From CAYSDH01 sp964429805 (GTDB lineage Bacteria; Bacteroidota; Bacteroidia; Flavobacteriales_D; JABDKJ01): DNA of 25,180 nucleotides. Position numbers and translations under genes: made by a program. This document shows, one piece after another, positions 7,441 through 14,880 of this stretch. Where the stretch lies: contig CAYSDH010000050.1 of assembly GCA_964429805.1 (NCBI GenBank), positions 1 through 25,180 on the forward strand. Reading direction: 5' to 3'. The first letter of the stretch is position 1; each line of letters opens with the position of its first letter. Under the pieces are notes generated by a model that had not been told where the DNA came from, ran no database searches, and saw only the letters and a program-made list of their open reading frames with translations.

Positions 7441-8262
7441 TTACTTCTTGTATACGAAAGTCAACTCACCACCAATCGTTCCACCTGATGGAGGAATAAC
7501 TATTGGATCTACTAACGTGACTAGCATCACTGCGTGCGAGCCATCTCTCAACTGAACGATATACACTTCTCCATCAGCAGGAGCAGTTATTGATGTCTCA
7601 GGCGTTCCAGCTTCACAAGCCTCTGTGACCGACTGCGTAGTGGCATTGTTCCAATCAAAACCTGGCGCGAAGAAAAACCTTGTACTGTTAAGCGTTGTCC
7701 AACTACCATCGAAAGCGGCACTTTGATTTGTGTTTTGAAGATCTACGATTGAATTAGGTGAAGTAATAGAAATAGCTACATCATTCACAAAATCATATGA
7801 ACCAAATCCTGTACCATCAATATGATAGACTGTTCCTTCAAACTCTGAAGACAATGGAGGCAAAGTAGCCGTAGCCACTGTGCTGGCAAACTTTCTGTAA
7901 GTCGAGCCATCTGTATCTTCTAAGCTGAAGCTAAAGAAGTACTCGTCACCTACTACTGCAGACGAAGGTATAGTGATAGTATACGTAGTATCCACAAACG
8001 TACTACCGTCCAAGATCAACGTGTCAGTCAATCCACTAAGACCTTCTGAAATGTAAATAGCCGAAAGAGCATTAGCAGATGAGCCACTAAGCGCTATGCT
8101 GAATGTGTCACCTGGAGCACCGGCAACAGAGTCTGGTGACGCTATAAATGATGATGGACCAGTTGGCAGTGGAGCTTCCACCTCAGGCTCGTCTGTTCCA
8201 CAAGACCCGAGAATTAATCCTCCTGCAAGAAGGAGCGCTGTAAAGAGTTTTATATTTTTCAT
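7441..8262 (-). CDS. Lipoprotein of unknown function, beta-sandwich-like
   Basis: 273 residues. The N-terminus is a typical type II signal peptide with lipobox LGSC, so lipid would attach at C21 (the Cys of SCGTDEPEVE); acidic residues follow at once, a pattern linked in Bacteroidota to surface export of lipoproteins. The remainder is rich in Ser, Thr, Gly and short alternating strands (DTFSIALSGSS, TTYTITIPSS, EYFFSFSLEDTDG), suggesting an Ig-like domain at about 35-130 and a second beta domain at about 140-273. No catalytic motif is visible and I do not recognise the family. It stands alone between its own terminator and a 108-bp leader that holds TGACAGAA repeats, so it is probably separately regulated. 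Confidence 0.8.
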   Translation of the reverse strand: MKNIKLFTALLLAGGLILGSCGTDEPEVEAPLPTGPSSFIASPDSVAGAPGDTFSIALSGSSANALSAIYISEGLSGLTDTLILDGSTFVDTTYTITIPSSAVVGDEYFFSFSLEDTDGSTYRKFASTVATATLPPLSSEFEGTVYHIDGTGFGSYDFVNDVAISITSPNSIVDLQNTNQSAAFDGSWTTLNSTRFFFAPGFDWNNATTQSVTEACEAGTPETSITAPADGEVYIVQLRDGSHAVMLVTLVDPIVIPPSGGTIGGELTFVYKK

Positions 8263-8325
8263 GACAGAAATAATTTTGTTTTTCTGTCAGCGAAACTAGC
8301 AAGGTCATGGACTAGTCTGACAGAA
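8262..8325. promoter_or_regulatory. TGACAGAA repeats overlapping the lipoprotein start codon
   Basis: TGACAGAA occurs at 8262-8269, inverted as TTCTGTCA at 8282-8289, and again in direct orientation at 8318-8325. The first two copies form a 9-bp stem (TGACAGAAA/TTTCTGTCA) around a 10-nt AT-rich loop; on the minus-strand transcript this stem ends within the ATG of the lipoprotein gene. It could be an operator or an RNA hairpin hiding the start codon. The choice between them is inference. Confidence 0.4.
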
Positions 8326-8370
8326 GATTCTGCTACTTATTGACAAGTCACTCTGAATCAAACGAGACAA

Positions 8371-8631
8371 TTAGCTTTCGACTTTGCGCTTTTTTCGAGC
8401 AATCTTACTTAAAGCCAGAAGACCGATTATAATCCAAAACACATTAAGCACCGTTGGCGGAAAGGCACCATGATATAATGTATTGATGAGCGTGAGAATG
8501 GCTCCAAAAAGATTGAGCAACTGATACGACACGGAAGTCGATTCAATCTTGCCTGAAGACAAGAGGCCGTAGGCTGAAAGAAGTAAAATCAATCCTGACC
8601 ATCCGGCTACTTCTACTAAAATATCTGTCAT
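8371..8631 (-). CDS. CBU_0592 family small membrane protein
   Basis: 86 residues with three predicted membrane helices (about 6-23, 35-52 and 58-75) and a basic C-terminal tail (KIARKKRKVES), so the tail is probably cytoplasmic. The sequence pattern of the family is plain: GWSGLILLLSAYGLLSSGKI, then SYQLLNLFGAI and NTLYHGAFPPTVLNVFW. Function is unknown in the family. It lies downstream of the nqr operon terminator and 108 bp before the lipoprotein start; it must rely on its own promoter or on readthrough. No TAnnTTTG box was seen just upstream. Confidence 0.8.
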   Translation of the reverse strand: MTDILVEVAGWSGLILLLSAYGLLSSGKIESTSVSYQLLNLFGAILTLINTLYHGAFPPTVLNVFWIIIGLLALSKIARKKRKVES

Positions 8632-8664
8632 GCAGCGAATGTAAGAATAGAACAGGGCACAAAA

Positions 8665-8692
8665 AAAAGCCTCTCCAAATGGAAAGGCTTTT
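8665..8692 (-). terminator. Rho-independent terminator of the nqr operon
   Basis: Inverted repeat with arms 8665-8676 and 8681-8692 and loop AAAT. The single mismatch (8673/8684) becomes a G-U wobble on the minus-strand transcript, which marks it as serving leftward transcription. It lies 19 nt after the nqrF stop codon and is followed on that strand by a run of eight T. Confidence 0.88.
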
Positions 8693-8711
8693 AAATTCTT
8701 GTTCGGTCAGA

Positions 8712-10007
8712 TTATCCTCCGAAGTCGTCAAAGGCGACATTTTCTTCTGGCACACCCCAGTCGTCACACATCTTGAGTACCGCCTGGTTCATGAGTGGTG
8801 GTCCACAGAAGTAAAACTCGATATCTTCTGGTGCTTCGTGCTTGCTCAAGTACTGGTCAATCACGGCTTGGTGCACAAAGCCTACAAATCCATCTCCGTT
8901 AGGATCATTCACATCTTTCTTTTCTACCCAGTTGTCTTCTTCTAGTGGCTCAGAAAGCACGAGATAGAATTTGAAGTTAGGGAACTTCTCTTCCAACTCT
9001 CTGAAGTAGTGCAGGTAGAATAACTCTTTTCTAGAACGTCCACCGTACCAGTATGATACTTTACGCCCTGTCTCAAGCGTCTTAAACAATTCGTATAAGT
9101 GAGATCTCATTGGCGCCATACCCGCACCACCACCGATGTAAAGCATTTCGCTTTCACCGTCTTTGATAAAGAACTCACCATAAGGTCCTGAGATGGTCAC
9201 CATGTCACCTGGCTTACAGTTGAAGATGTAGCTCGAAGCAATTCCTGGATTCACCTTCATCCACTGGTTATTGGCTCTATCCCATGGTGGAGTAGCCACA
9301 CGCACGTTAAGCATGATCTTACGTCCTTCTGCTGGGTAACTGGCCATAGAGTAAGCTCTCACTGTTTCTTCATCATTTTTCATGACAAAGTCCCAGAGAC
9401 CAAACTTGTCCCAATCGCTTTTAAATTTCTGTGGCTCACCCGGGTGATCTTGTGGATGCGCTTCAATGTCCATCTCACTGTATGGAGTAGTACATGGTGG
9501 TATCTCAATCTGGATATATCCTCCAGCCTTGTAATCCATGTCTTCTGGAATCTCTACAATAAACTCCTTGATAAATGAAGCTACGTTGTAGTTAGACACC
9601 ACTTTAGCTTGCCACTTCTTGATACCGAAAATCTCTTCATGGATATGGATGTCCATGTCTTCTTTGACCTTCACCTGGCAACCCAAACGATAGTTATCTG
9701 CAATTTCTTTTCTACTGAAGTGAGGTTCTTCTGTCGGAAGGATTGACCCTCCACCAGAGTTGACTTGACATGTGCACTGCACACAAGTTCCTCCACCTCC
9801 ACAGGCTGAAGGCAAGAATATTCCATTTTCAGAAAGCGTGGTAAGGAGTGTTCCTCCCCCATCTACTTCGATGGTCTTCTCTCCATTAATGACGAGCTTC
9901 ACTTTTCCAGATGGCGATAGTTTAGCCTTCGCGAAAAGTAGCATACTGACCAACAAAAGAGTTGCAATCAGGAAGACGATTATTGCGGTGATGATTGTAG
10001 TTCCCAT
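8712..10007 (-). CDS. nqrF: Na+-NQR subunit F (NADH:quinone oxidoreductase, electron input)
   Basis: 431 residues, sixth gene of the operon. NqrF oxidises NADH on the cytoplasmic side and passes electrons through FAD and a 2Fe-2S cluster to the membrane subunits. Visible: one N-terminal membrane helix (about 5-26); a ferredoxin domain (about 33-125) with C69-x5-C75-x2-C78-x31-C110; the FAD-binding motif RAYSMASYP at 217-225; the NADH-binding glycine loop YIGGGAGMAP near 290; and the conserved end DDFGG. An extra cysteine (C80) lies just after the cluster motif. Length matches the Bacteroidota form, which is slightly longer than the Vibrio protein. The gene follows nqrE by 24 bp and is closed by a terminator. 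Confidence 0.97.
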   Translation of the reverse strand: MGTTIITAIIVFLIATLLLVSMLLFAKAKLSPSGKVKLVINGEKTIEVDGGGTLLTTLSENGIFLPSACGGGGTCVQCTCQVNSGGGSILPTEEPHFSRKEIADNYRLGCQVKVKEDMDIHIHEEIFGIKKWQAKVVSNYNVASFIKEFIVEIPEDMDYKAGGYIQIEIPPCTTPYSEMDIEAHPQDHPGEPQKFKSDWDKFGLWDFVMKNDEETVRAYSMASYPAEGRKIMLNVRVATPPWDRANNQWMKVNPGIASSYIFNCKPGDMVTISGPYGEFFIKDGESEMLYIGGGAGMAPMRSHLYELFKTLETGRKVSYWYGGRSRKELFYLHYFRELEEKFPNFKFYLVLSEPLEEDNWVEKKDVNDPNGDGFVGFVHQAVIDQYLSKHEAPEDIEFYFCGPPLMNQAVLKMCDDWGVPEENVAFDDFGG

Positions 10008-10031
10008 ATCTATCCTTCTTCTTTTCTTTGA

Positions 10032-10649
10032 TTATATCTCAATTCCCATGAAGGCCATAAAGGCCATTCCCATCAATCCTGTGAGGATAAATGTGATACC
10101 CAAACCTCTAAGTGGCGCAGGTACATTCGAGTATTTCAACTTTTCTCTAATCGCTGCAATGGCAACAATAGCAAGCAGCCACCCTACTCCAGACCCAATT
10201 CCAAAGGCAGTCGCTTCTCCGATGGTTGAGTACTGACGCTCTTGCATGAAGAGTGCTCCACCAAGAATGGAACAGTTTACAGCAATAAGCGGGAGGAAAA
10301 TTCCCAATGCTCCGTATAGCGCAGGTGAGAATTTCTCAACTAACATCTCTACCAGCTGCACCATAGAGGCAATTACAGCAATGAACAAGATGAAGCCCAA
10401 AAAGCTCAAGTCCATAGATGCATACTCTGGTCCTAACCAAGTGAGTGCGCCTTCTTTTAGCACATAGTTTTCAAGCAAATAGTTAATCGGCACGGTGATA
10501 CCGAGTACAAAAATGACTGCGAATCCGAGTCCGACAGCTGTTTTGACTGTCTTAGATACGGCCAAGTATGAGCACATGCCTAAGAAATAGGCAAAGATCA
10601 TATTCTCTACAAAGACCCCTTTCAGGAATATATTAACGTATTCTATCAT
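10032..10649 (-). CDS. nqrE: Na+-NQR subunit E
   Basis: 205 residues, six membrane helices. With NqrD it forms the paralogous antiparallel pair that holds a membrane-embedded iron centre in the Na+-pumping NADH:quinone oxidoreductase. The two ligand cysteines are present: C26 in FLGMCSYLAV and C126 in AVNCSILGG. Flanking sequences (FAYFLGMC, VNCSILGGALFM, IGSGVGWLLAIVAIAAIREK) are close to the family consensus. It begins 2 bp after nqrD stops, so translation is probably coupled. Confidence 0.97.
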   Translation of the reverse strand: MIEYVNIFLKGVFVENMIFAYFLGMCSYLAVSKTVKTAVGLGFAVIFVLGITVPINYLLENYVLKEGALTWLGPEYASMDLSFLGFILFIAVIASMVQLVEMLVEKFSPALYGALGIFLPLIAVNCSILGGALFMQERQYSTIGEATAFGIGSGVGWLLAIVAIAAIREKLKYSNVPAPLRGLGITFILTGLMGMAFMAFMGIEI

Positions 10650-10651
10650 GA

Positions 10652-11368
10652 TCAGTGAGTTTCAATCAGTTTAGTATTCTTCGCGCGCTGTATCCAGATA
10701 ATGATACCTACTGTGATAAGTGCCATTGGAGGAAGTATCATCAGGTTATTATTCATATACCATCCATCTCCCCAGGCAAATAGTCCTGACTCTTGTCCTT
10801 TGATTGCCGAACCGAGTACTTCAATTCCCCAAAATTTACCTGAGCCAAAGAATTCTCTGATTACAGCCACCACGACAAGTATCCATGCATAACCTAGTCC
10901 GTTACCAAATGCGTCAAGCACTGAAGGCCACTTCTTGTTGGCCATGGCAAAGGCTTCAAATCGTCCCATGATGATGCAGTTGGTGATAATCAGTCCGACA
11001 AATACAGACAGCTTCTCACTCACATCTGGCACATAGGCCTTTAGTGTTAAGTCAACGATGGTTACCAGGGTAGCAACAACGACTAACTGCACGATGATTC
11101 GGATACGAGAAGGAATCAAATCCCTCATGGCCGAGATCAACCAGTTACCCGCAATCATTACGAAGAGTACCGATAGACTCATGAATACTGCCTGCTTGAC
11201 CTGCACTGTAATAGCCAGTGCCGAACAGATACCGAGTACCTGAATAGTAATCGGATTGTTATCGTTAAGCGGATCAGTGATCAGCTTCTTATTTTTCTTG
11301 GAGAATAAAGGCTCCTTGGGTGCCTTTACTTCTTCTATTGCAACTTCTGCAGCTTGTACTTCGCTCAT
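10652..11368 (-). CDS. nqrD: Na+-NQR subunit D
   Basis: 238 residues, six membrane helices, partner of NqrE in holding the membrane iron centre. Ligand cysteines C48 (LGICSALAIT) and C131 (ITNCIIMGRFEAFAM) are in place. Compared with the roughly 210-residue Vibrio subunit there is an acidic, Ala-rich N-terminal extension of about 20 residues (SEVQAAEVAIEEVKAPKEP) before the conserved PLFSKKNKKLITDPL. No in-frame ATG, GTG or TTG offers a shorter start in that stretch, and the chosen ATG lies 7 bp after nqrC, so the extension is likely translated. Confidence 0.96.
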   Translation of the reverse strand: MSEVQAAEVAIEEVKAPKEPLFSKKNKKLITDPLNDNNPITIQVLGICSALAITVQVKQAVFMSLSVLFVMIAGNWLISAMRDLIPSRIRIIVQLVVVATLVTIVDLTLKAYVPDVSEKLSVFVGLIITNCIIMGRFEAFAMANKKWPSVLDAFGNGLGYAWILVVVAVIREFFGSGKFWGIEVLGSAIKGQESGLFAWGDGWYMNNNLMILPPMALITVGIIIWIQRAKNTKLIETH

Positions 11369-11375
11369 TGCCTAA

Positions 11376-12176
11376 TTATTTATTGAAGTATTTTCTGTAA
11401 ATAGAGAATGTTCTGTACATCATCTCATCTACTCCGTTACTTGTAATGGTTCCTCCAGTGATACCGTCTATGCCATGCTTGTTGTCAAGAGATGTTCCTC
11501 CTTTGACTACACGTATCGAGACGAACTCTCCTTTGTTGTCATTAATCATGTCTCCCTTAAGCGGGTCTTCGAAAAATGGCTCTTTAATCTCTGCACCAAG
11601 TCCTGGTGTTTCTGTTTTGTGATCAAAGGCGGCTCCGTATACGGTATTACCATCTTCTTCCATGGCAACATATCCCCATATTGGTCCCCACAGTCCGGTT
11701 CCTACCATGGGTAATACAAAAATTGTATTGCCATTATTCTCACACTTAAATAGCGGATAACGCACATCGTCAATCGAAACCTTATTGACTTCTGCCAAAA
11801 GCGTGGGCTTGTCATTCTTATATGACTGCACCAGTTTGGCTACATGCTTCTTGTATTCCTTTTTCACATCAATGTTAAAAGGGTCTGCCTTGTCTGTTGG
11901 ATTCACTGCTCCGGTAGTCGGAGATCCAATCATGTTACCAGATAGGTCAATGATGAAACGCTCTTTTACGTGCTGCTCAAAAAGCTCAGCCGCATTGGCA
12001 CGTGTTGCCTCTACTCCTATAGAAGAGAGGACATCCATCATTTTCTTATCTGCTTCGTTTTTCTTTATTGGCTCTCTCAGTGATTCTGAAAGAAATGCCA
12101 AACAAGATCCTACCACGATTACCATTATAATGGCAAATGTGAACGTAAAGCCGTTACTGTCTTTGTTTATCGCCAT
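11376..12176 (-). CDS. nqrC: Na+-NQR subunit C (covalent FMN)
   Basis: 266 residues. One N-terminal membrane helix (about 11-30) anchors a periplasmic FMN-binding domain. The flavinylation motif is T240-G-G-T243-I-T-S: T243 is the expected residue carrying FMN through a phosphoester bond added by the flavin transferase ApbE, which is not encoded here. Also visible are the family motifs WGPIWGYVAM and TETPGLGAEI at 188-197. The gene begins 5 bp after nqrB. A 50-residue segment around 75-130 (SPTTGAVNPTDKADPFN onward) is longer than in the Vibrio subunit, as usual in Bacteroidota. Confidence 0.96.
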   Translation of the reverse strand: MAINKDSNGFTFTFAIIMVIVVGSCLAFLSESLREPIKKNEADKKMMDVLSSIGVEATRANAAELFEQHVKERFIIDLSGNMIGSPTTGAVNPTDKADPFNIDVKKEYKKHVAKLVQSYKNDKPTLLAEVNKVSIDDVRYPLFKCENNGNTIFVLPMVGTGLWGPIWGYVAMEEDGNTVYGAAFDHKTETPGLGAEIKEPFFEDPLKGDMINDNKGEFVSIRVVKGGTSLDNKHGIDGITGGTITSNGVDEMMYRTFSIYRKYFNK

Positions 12177-12181
12177 GATGA

Positions 12182-13387
12182 TTAGGCTGTTTTCAGTTTA
12201 AGTCTCTTCTCTCTTCTCTTGATGTTTGACTGCAACACATAGTGGTCAATCATCGGTGCCATTACATTCATAAACAGAATGGCAAGCATTATTCCTTCTG
12301 GATAAGCGGGGTTGAATACGCGAATCATTATACCGAAGAACCCACAGAAGAATCCGTAGATTATTTTACCTGTATTGGTCTGCGCGGCTGTGACTGGGTC
12401 AGTGGCCATAAAGACCATACCAAACATAAAGCCTCCGACCATCAGCGCATGAAGCGGTGGTAGCGACATAAATGCATTTGCATCCCAAAGGTTAAATAAG
12501 AATGCCATGACGAGTCCACCTACAAACATGGACAGCATGATTCTGAGTGAACCAATACCTGTTATGAGCAGAATAGCTGCACCAATCAGAATAGCAATGA
12601 CAGAAGTCTCTCCGATAGAACCTGGTATAGTTCCCCAGACAGAATTCATGAAGGAGAACATGCCGTCACTATTAAATTGACTCATCACATTTACCACACC
12701 GTCACTGCTCTGCACTTTACCTACCGTAGTGGCGAGCGCACCCAAGGCAGACTCACCAGAGTATGCATCTACAGATCCTGGCTCAGACACCCAGATAGTT
12801 CCTGCAATTTTAGTTGGATAAGCAAAGAAGATAAATGCTCTGGCGGTCAAGGCTACATTCAGAATGTTCATTCCTGTTCCTCCAAATACTTCTTTTCCGA
12901 TGATGACGGCAAAAATTGTAGCCAACGCCACCATCCACAATGGAATGTCTGCAGGCATACACAGCGGGATAAGCATTCCTGAGACCAAGAATCCTTCTTG
13001 TACCGCGTGCTTGTTTTTAACCGCAATCAGGAACTCAACTCCGAGTCCGGCCGCATACGAGACAGCGACTACGGGTATGACCTTCCACAATCCGAAGATT
13101 ACCTTGTCCATAAACGAGGCGTCCAACTCACCGGTGCTCAAGTAGTGAAAGTGGCCAGTGTTCCAAATTCCAAAAAGTAAGCATGGCACCAATGCGATGA
13201 TGACCATCATCATGGTACGCTTCAAGTCAATGGCATCACGGATGTGCGAACCACTTTTTGTAGTGTGATCTGGTGTAAAGAGGAAGGTCTCTATGGCATC
13301 ATATGCCGAGTAGTAGTTCTCAAACTTCCCTCCTTCTATGAAATTAGGCCTGATTTTATTCAGGACAATGTTTTCTAAGAATTTCAT
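12182..13387 (-). CDS. nqrB: Na+-NQR subunit B (covalent FMN, riboflavin, Na+ channel subunit)
   Basis: 401 residues with about ten membrane helices; the main Na+-translocating subunit, holding covalent FMN and bound riboflavin. The flavin-attachment motif reads S210-G-E-S213-A-L (codons at 12749-12760) in place of the usual S-G-A-T, so the acceptor would be serine instead of threonine. Other family features are intact: the PLCMPADIPLWMVALATIFAV segment region around 141-161, KEVFGGTGMN (about 165-173) and VFMATDPVTAAQTNTGK (about 325-341). It starts 16 bp after nqrA. Length is in the family range. A sequencing difference cannot be excluded for the Ser, but the reading frame around it is sound. 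Confidence 0.97.
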   Translation of the reverse strand: MKFLENIVLNKIRPNFIEGGKFENYYSAYDAIETFLFTPDHTTKSGSHIRDAIDLKRTMMMVIIALVPCLLFGIWNTGHFHYLSTGELDASFMDKVIFGLWKVIPVVAVSYAAGLGVEFLIAVKNKHAVQEGFLVSGMLIPLCMPADIPLWMVALATIFAVIIGKEVFGGTGMNILNVALTARAFIFFAYPTKIAGTIWVSEPGSVDAYSGESALGALATTVGKVQSSDGVVNVMSQFNSDGMFSFMNSVWGTIPGSIGETSVIAILIGAAILLITGIGSLRIMLSMFVGGLVMAFLFNLWDANAFMSLPPLHALMVGGFMFGMVFMATDPVTAAQTNTGKIIYGFFCGFFGIMIRVFNPAYPEGIMLAILFMNVMAPMIDHYVLQSNIKRREKRLKLKTA

Positions 13388-13403
13388 GTCGTCTATTGTC
13401 TGA

Positions 13404-14756
13404 TTATGAAACTTCAGCGCGGAGATTCTCCATGCCGTTTCTGACTATTTCTTGAATATCAATCTTTGAAGTACAGGCTACTTCAGCCAGCGCAAAATCT
13501 TCTGCATCTACCTCATAGATCCCCATTTTCTCCATGCCGTCAATGTCATTAGCCATAATGGCTTTAATCAACTGCATAGGATAGATATCAAAAGGAAACA
13601 CTTTTTCCATCTGGCCGGTCACCACAAAGGCGCGGTGCTCACCATTAATGTTGGTATCAAGGTCGTAGGTTTTGCCAGGCATCAACCAAGACGGATATGC
13701 TCTTGACATAGAGAACCTTTTAAATCCTGGGCTCAACCAACCATCAGTAAGTAAGAACTTATGCCTGTTTCCCTCAGGAATAACCGTGACTTGGTTATCA
13801 AAAAATCCTATAAACTGATTCTCTTCAACCTTCTCACCTGTCAAGACTGTACCGCTTATGATACGAGCATTGTCAGCATTGATATTTCCTGATGTGATGC
13901 TTTTCACCTCAGTACCTGACATTACCGAAAAGTACTTTGGGTTTGTCGCGCAACTTCCTGTTAAGGCCACCATTTTTCTGGCATCATACTTTCCAGAATT
14001 AAACAACCTACCAATCATGATGACTTCTTGTACGTATGAGTACCAGACATTCTCACCTTTATTAATAGGTGCAATGTGATGGATCTGCACACCAACGTTG
14101 CTAGACGGGTGAGGACCTGACACCTTATTGATGCTTACTCCTTTCATACCGCTAAATGCAGTTGAAGTATCGCTCACACTAAGGTGTACTTTGCCATTAG
14201 TCAATTTTGCCAAGGCATCTAGCCCAGTTTGAAAGTCAGCCTCTTGTCCTTTGACTATCATGTCCATATCTGGCGCCAGAGGGGCGTTATCAAAGCATGA
14301 GATGAAAATATCTCGAGGCGTATCAAAAGGAGATGCTACGATAGAGAATGGTCGCTGTCTAAGCATCGGCCAGACTCCACCTTTCATCATACGTTCGATG
14401 ATTTGCTCACGACTCAATGTCGAGGGGTCAGCTGTACCATGGTCAACGTAACTGATTTCCTTGTCAGCTAATACCTTTACTTCGAGTATCTTACGCTTGG
14501 CTCCTCGAACTATATCTGTTACTTCACCACTCACTGGCGAGCAGAAGACAATCTGTTCGTTTCCCTTTGCGTAAAAGAGTGGAGATCCGGCTTTCACATT
14601 CGCTCCGGCCTTGACCAAGAGTTTAGGAATAAGACCCACAAAGTCGCTCGGTTTAACGGCAACCACTGATGGCGCCTGATATTCGCTTGTCGTTTTTTCG
14701 GCTGGGCCTTGGAGTTTGATATCCTTGCCGCGCTTTATCCTGATAGATTGGGACAT
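13404..14756 (-). CDS. nqrA: Na+-NQR subunit A (peripheral cytoplasmic subunit)
   Basis: 450 residues, first gene of the operon, without membrane helices. NqrA is a cytoplasmic subunit of the Na+-pumping NADH:quinone oxidoreductase without a redox cofactor of its own, implicated in quinone interaction. Recognised by the start IRIKRGKDIKLQGPAE, the biotinyl-lipoyl-like N-terminal domain (KAGANVKAGSPLFYAKG), the central GGVWPMLRQRPFSIV and the C-terminal CTSKIDIQEIVRNGMENL. Length is normal for the family. A TAnnTTTG box at 14780-14787 on this strand is about 24 bp upstream of the ATG and probably drives the whole nqrABCDEF unit; gaps between the six genes are only 2-24 bp. Confidence 0.97.
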   Translation of the reverse strand: MSQSIRIKRGKDIKLQGPAEKTTSEYQAPSVVAVKPSDFVGLIPKLLVKAGANVKAGSPLFYAKGNEQIVFCSPVSGEVTDIVRGAKRKILEVKVLADKEISYVDHGTADPSTLSREQIIERMMKGGVWPMLRQRPFSIVASPFDTPRDIFISCFDNAPLAPDMDMIVKGQEADFQTGLDALAKLTNGKVHLSVSDTSTAFSGMKGVSINKVSGPHPSSNVGVQIHHIAPINKGENVWYSYVQEVIMIGRLFNSGKYDARKMVALTGSCATNPKYFSVMSGTEVKSITSGNINADNARIISGTVLTGEKVEENQFIGFFDNQVTVIPEGNRHKFLLTDGWLSPGFKRFSMSRAYPSWLMPGKTYDLDTNINGEHRAFVVTGQMEKVFPFDIYPMQLIKAIMANDIDGMEKMGIYEVDAEDFALAEVACTSKIDIQEIVRNGMENLRAEVS

Positions 14757-14779
14757 ATGTTATGCCTGTTTTGGCGGTG

Positions 14780-14787
14780 CAAATTTA
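14780..14787 (-). promoter_or_regulatory. -7 element of the nqr operon promoter
   Basis: On the minus strand this reads TAAATTTG, a full match to the Bacteroidota -7 consensus TAnnTTTG. Transcription would start near 14773, leaving a leader of about 16 nt before the nqrA ATG. No TTG -33 box is visible at the usual distance. It abuts the plus-strand element at 14788-14795. Confidence 0.5.
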
Positions 14788-14795
14788 TAACTTTG
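14788..14795 (+). promoter_or_regulatory. -7 element of the T9SS plug gene promoter
   Basis: TAACTTTG matches TAnnTTTG exactly. Expected start of transcription is near 14802, about 80 nt before the preferred ATG at 14881. A TTTTGG at 14769-14774 is nearer than the usual -33 spacing. It touches the minus-strand element for nqr with no bases between. Confidence 0.5.
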
Positions 14796-14880
14796 TTCAG
14801 TAAGATTCACACCTTGTATGGTCCAAATATACGTGGCTCTGCAGGCATTGGTTCAAGTATTCGAACAATATATTCAACAG

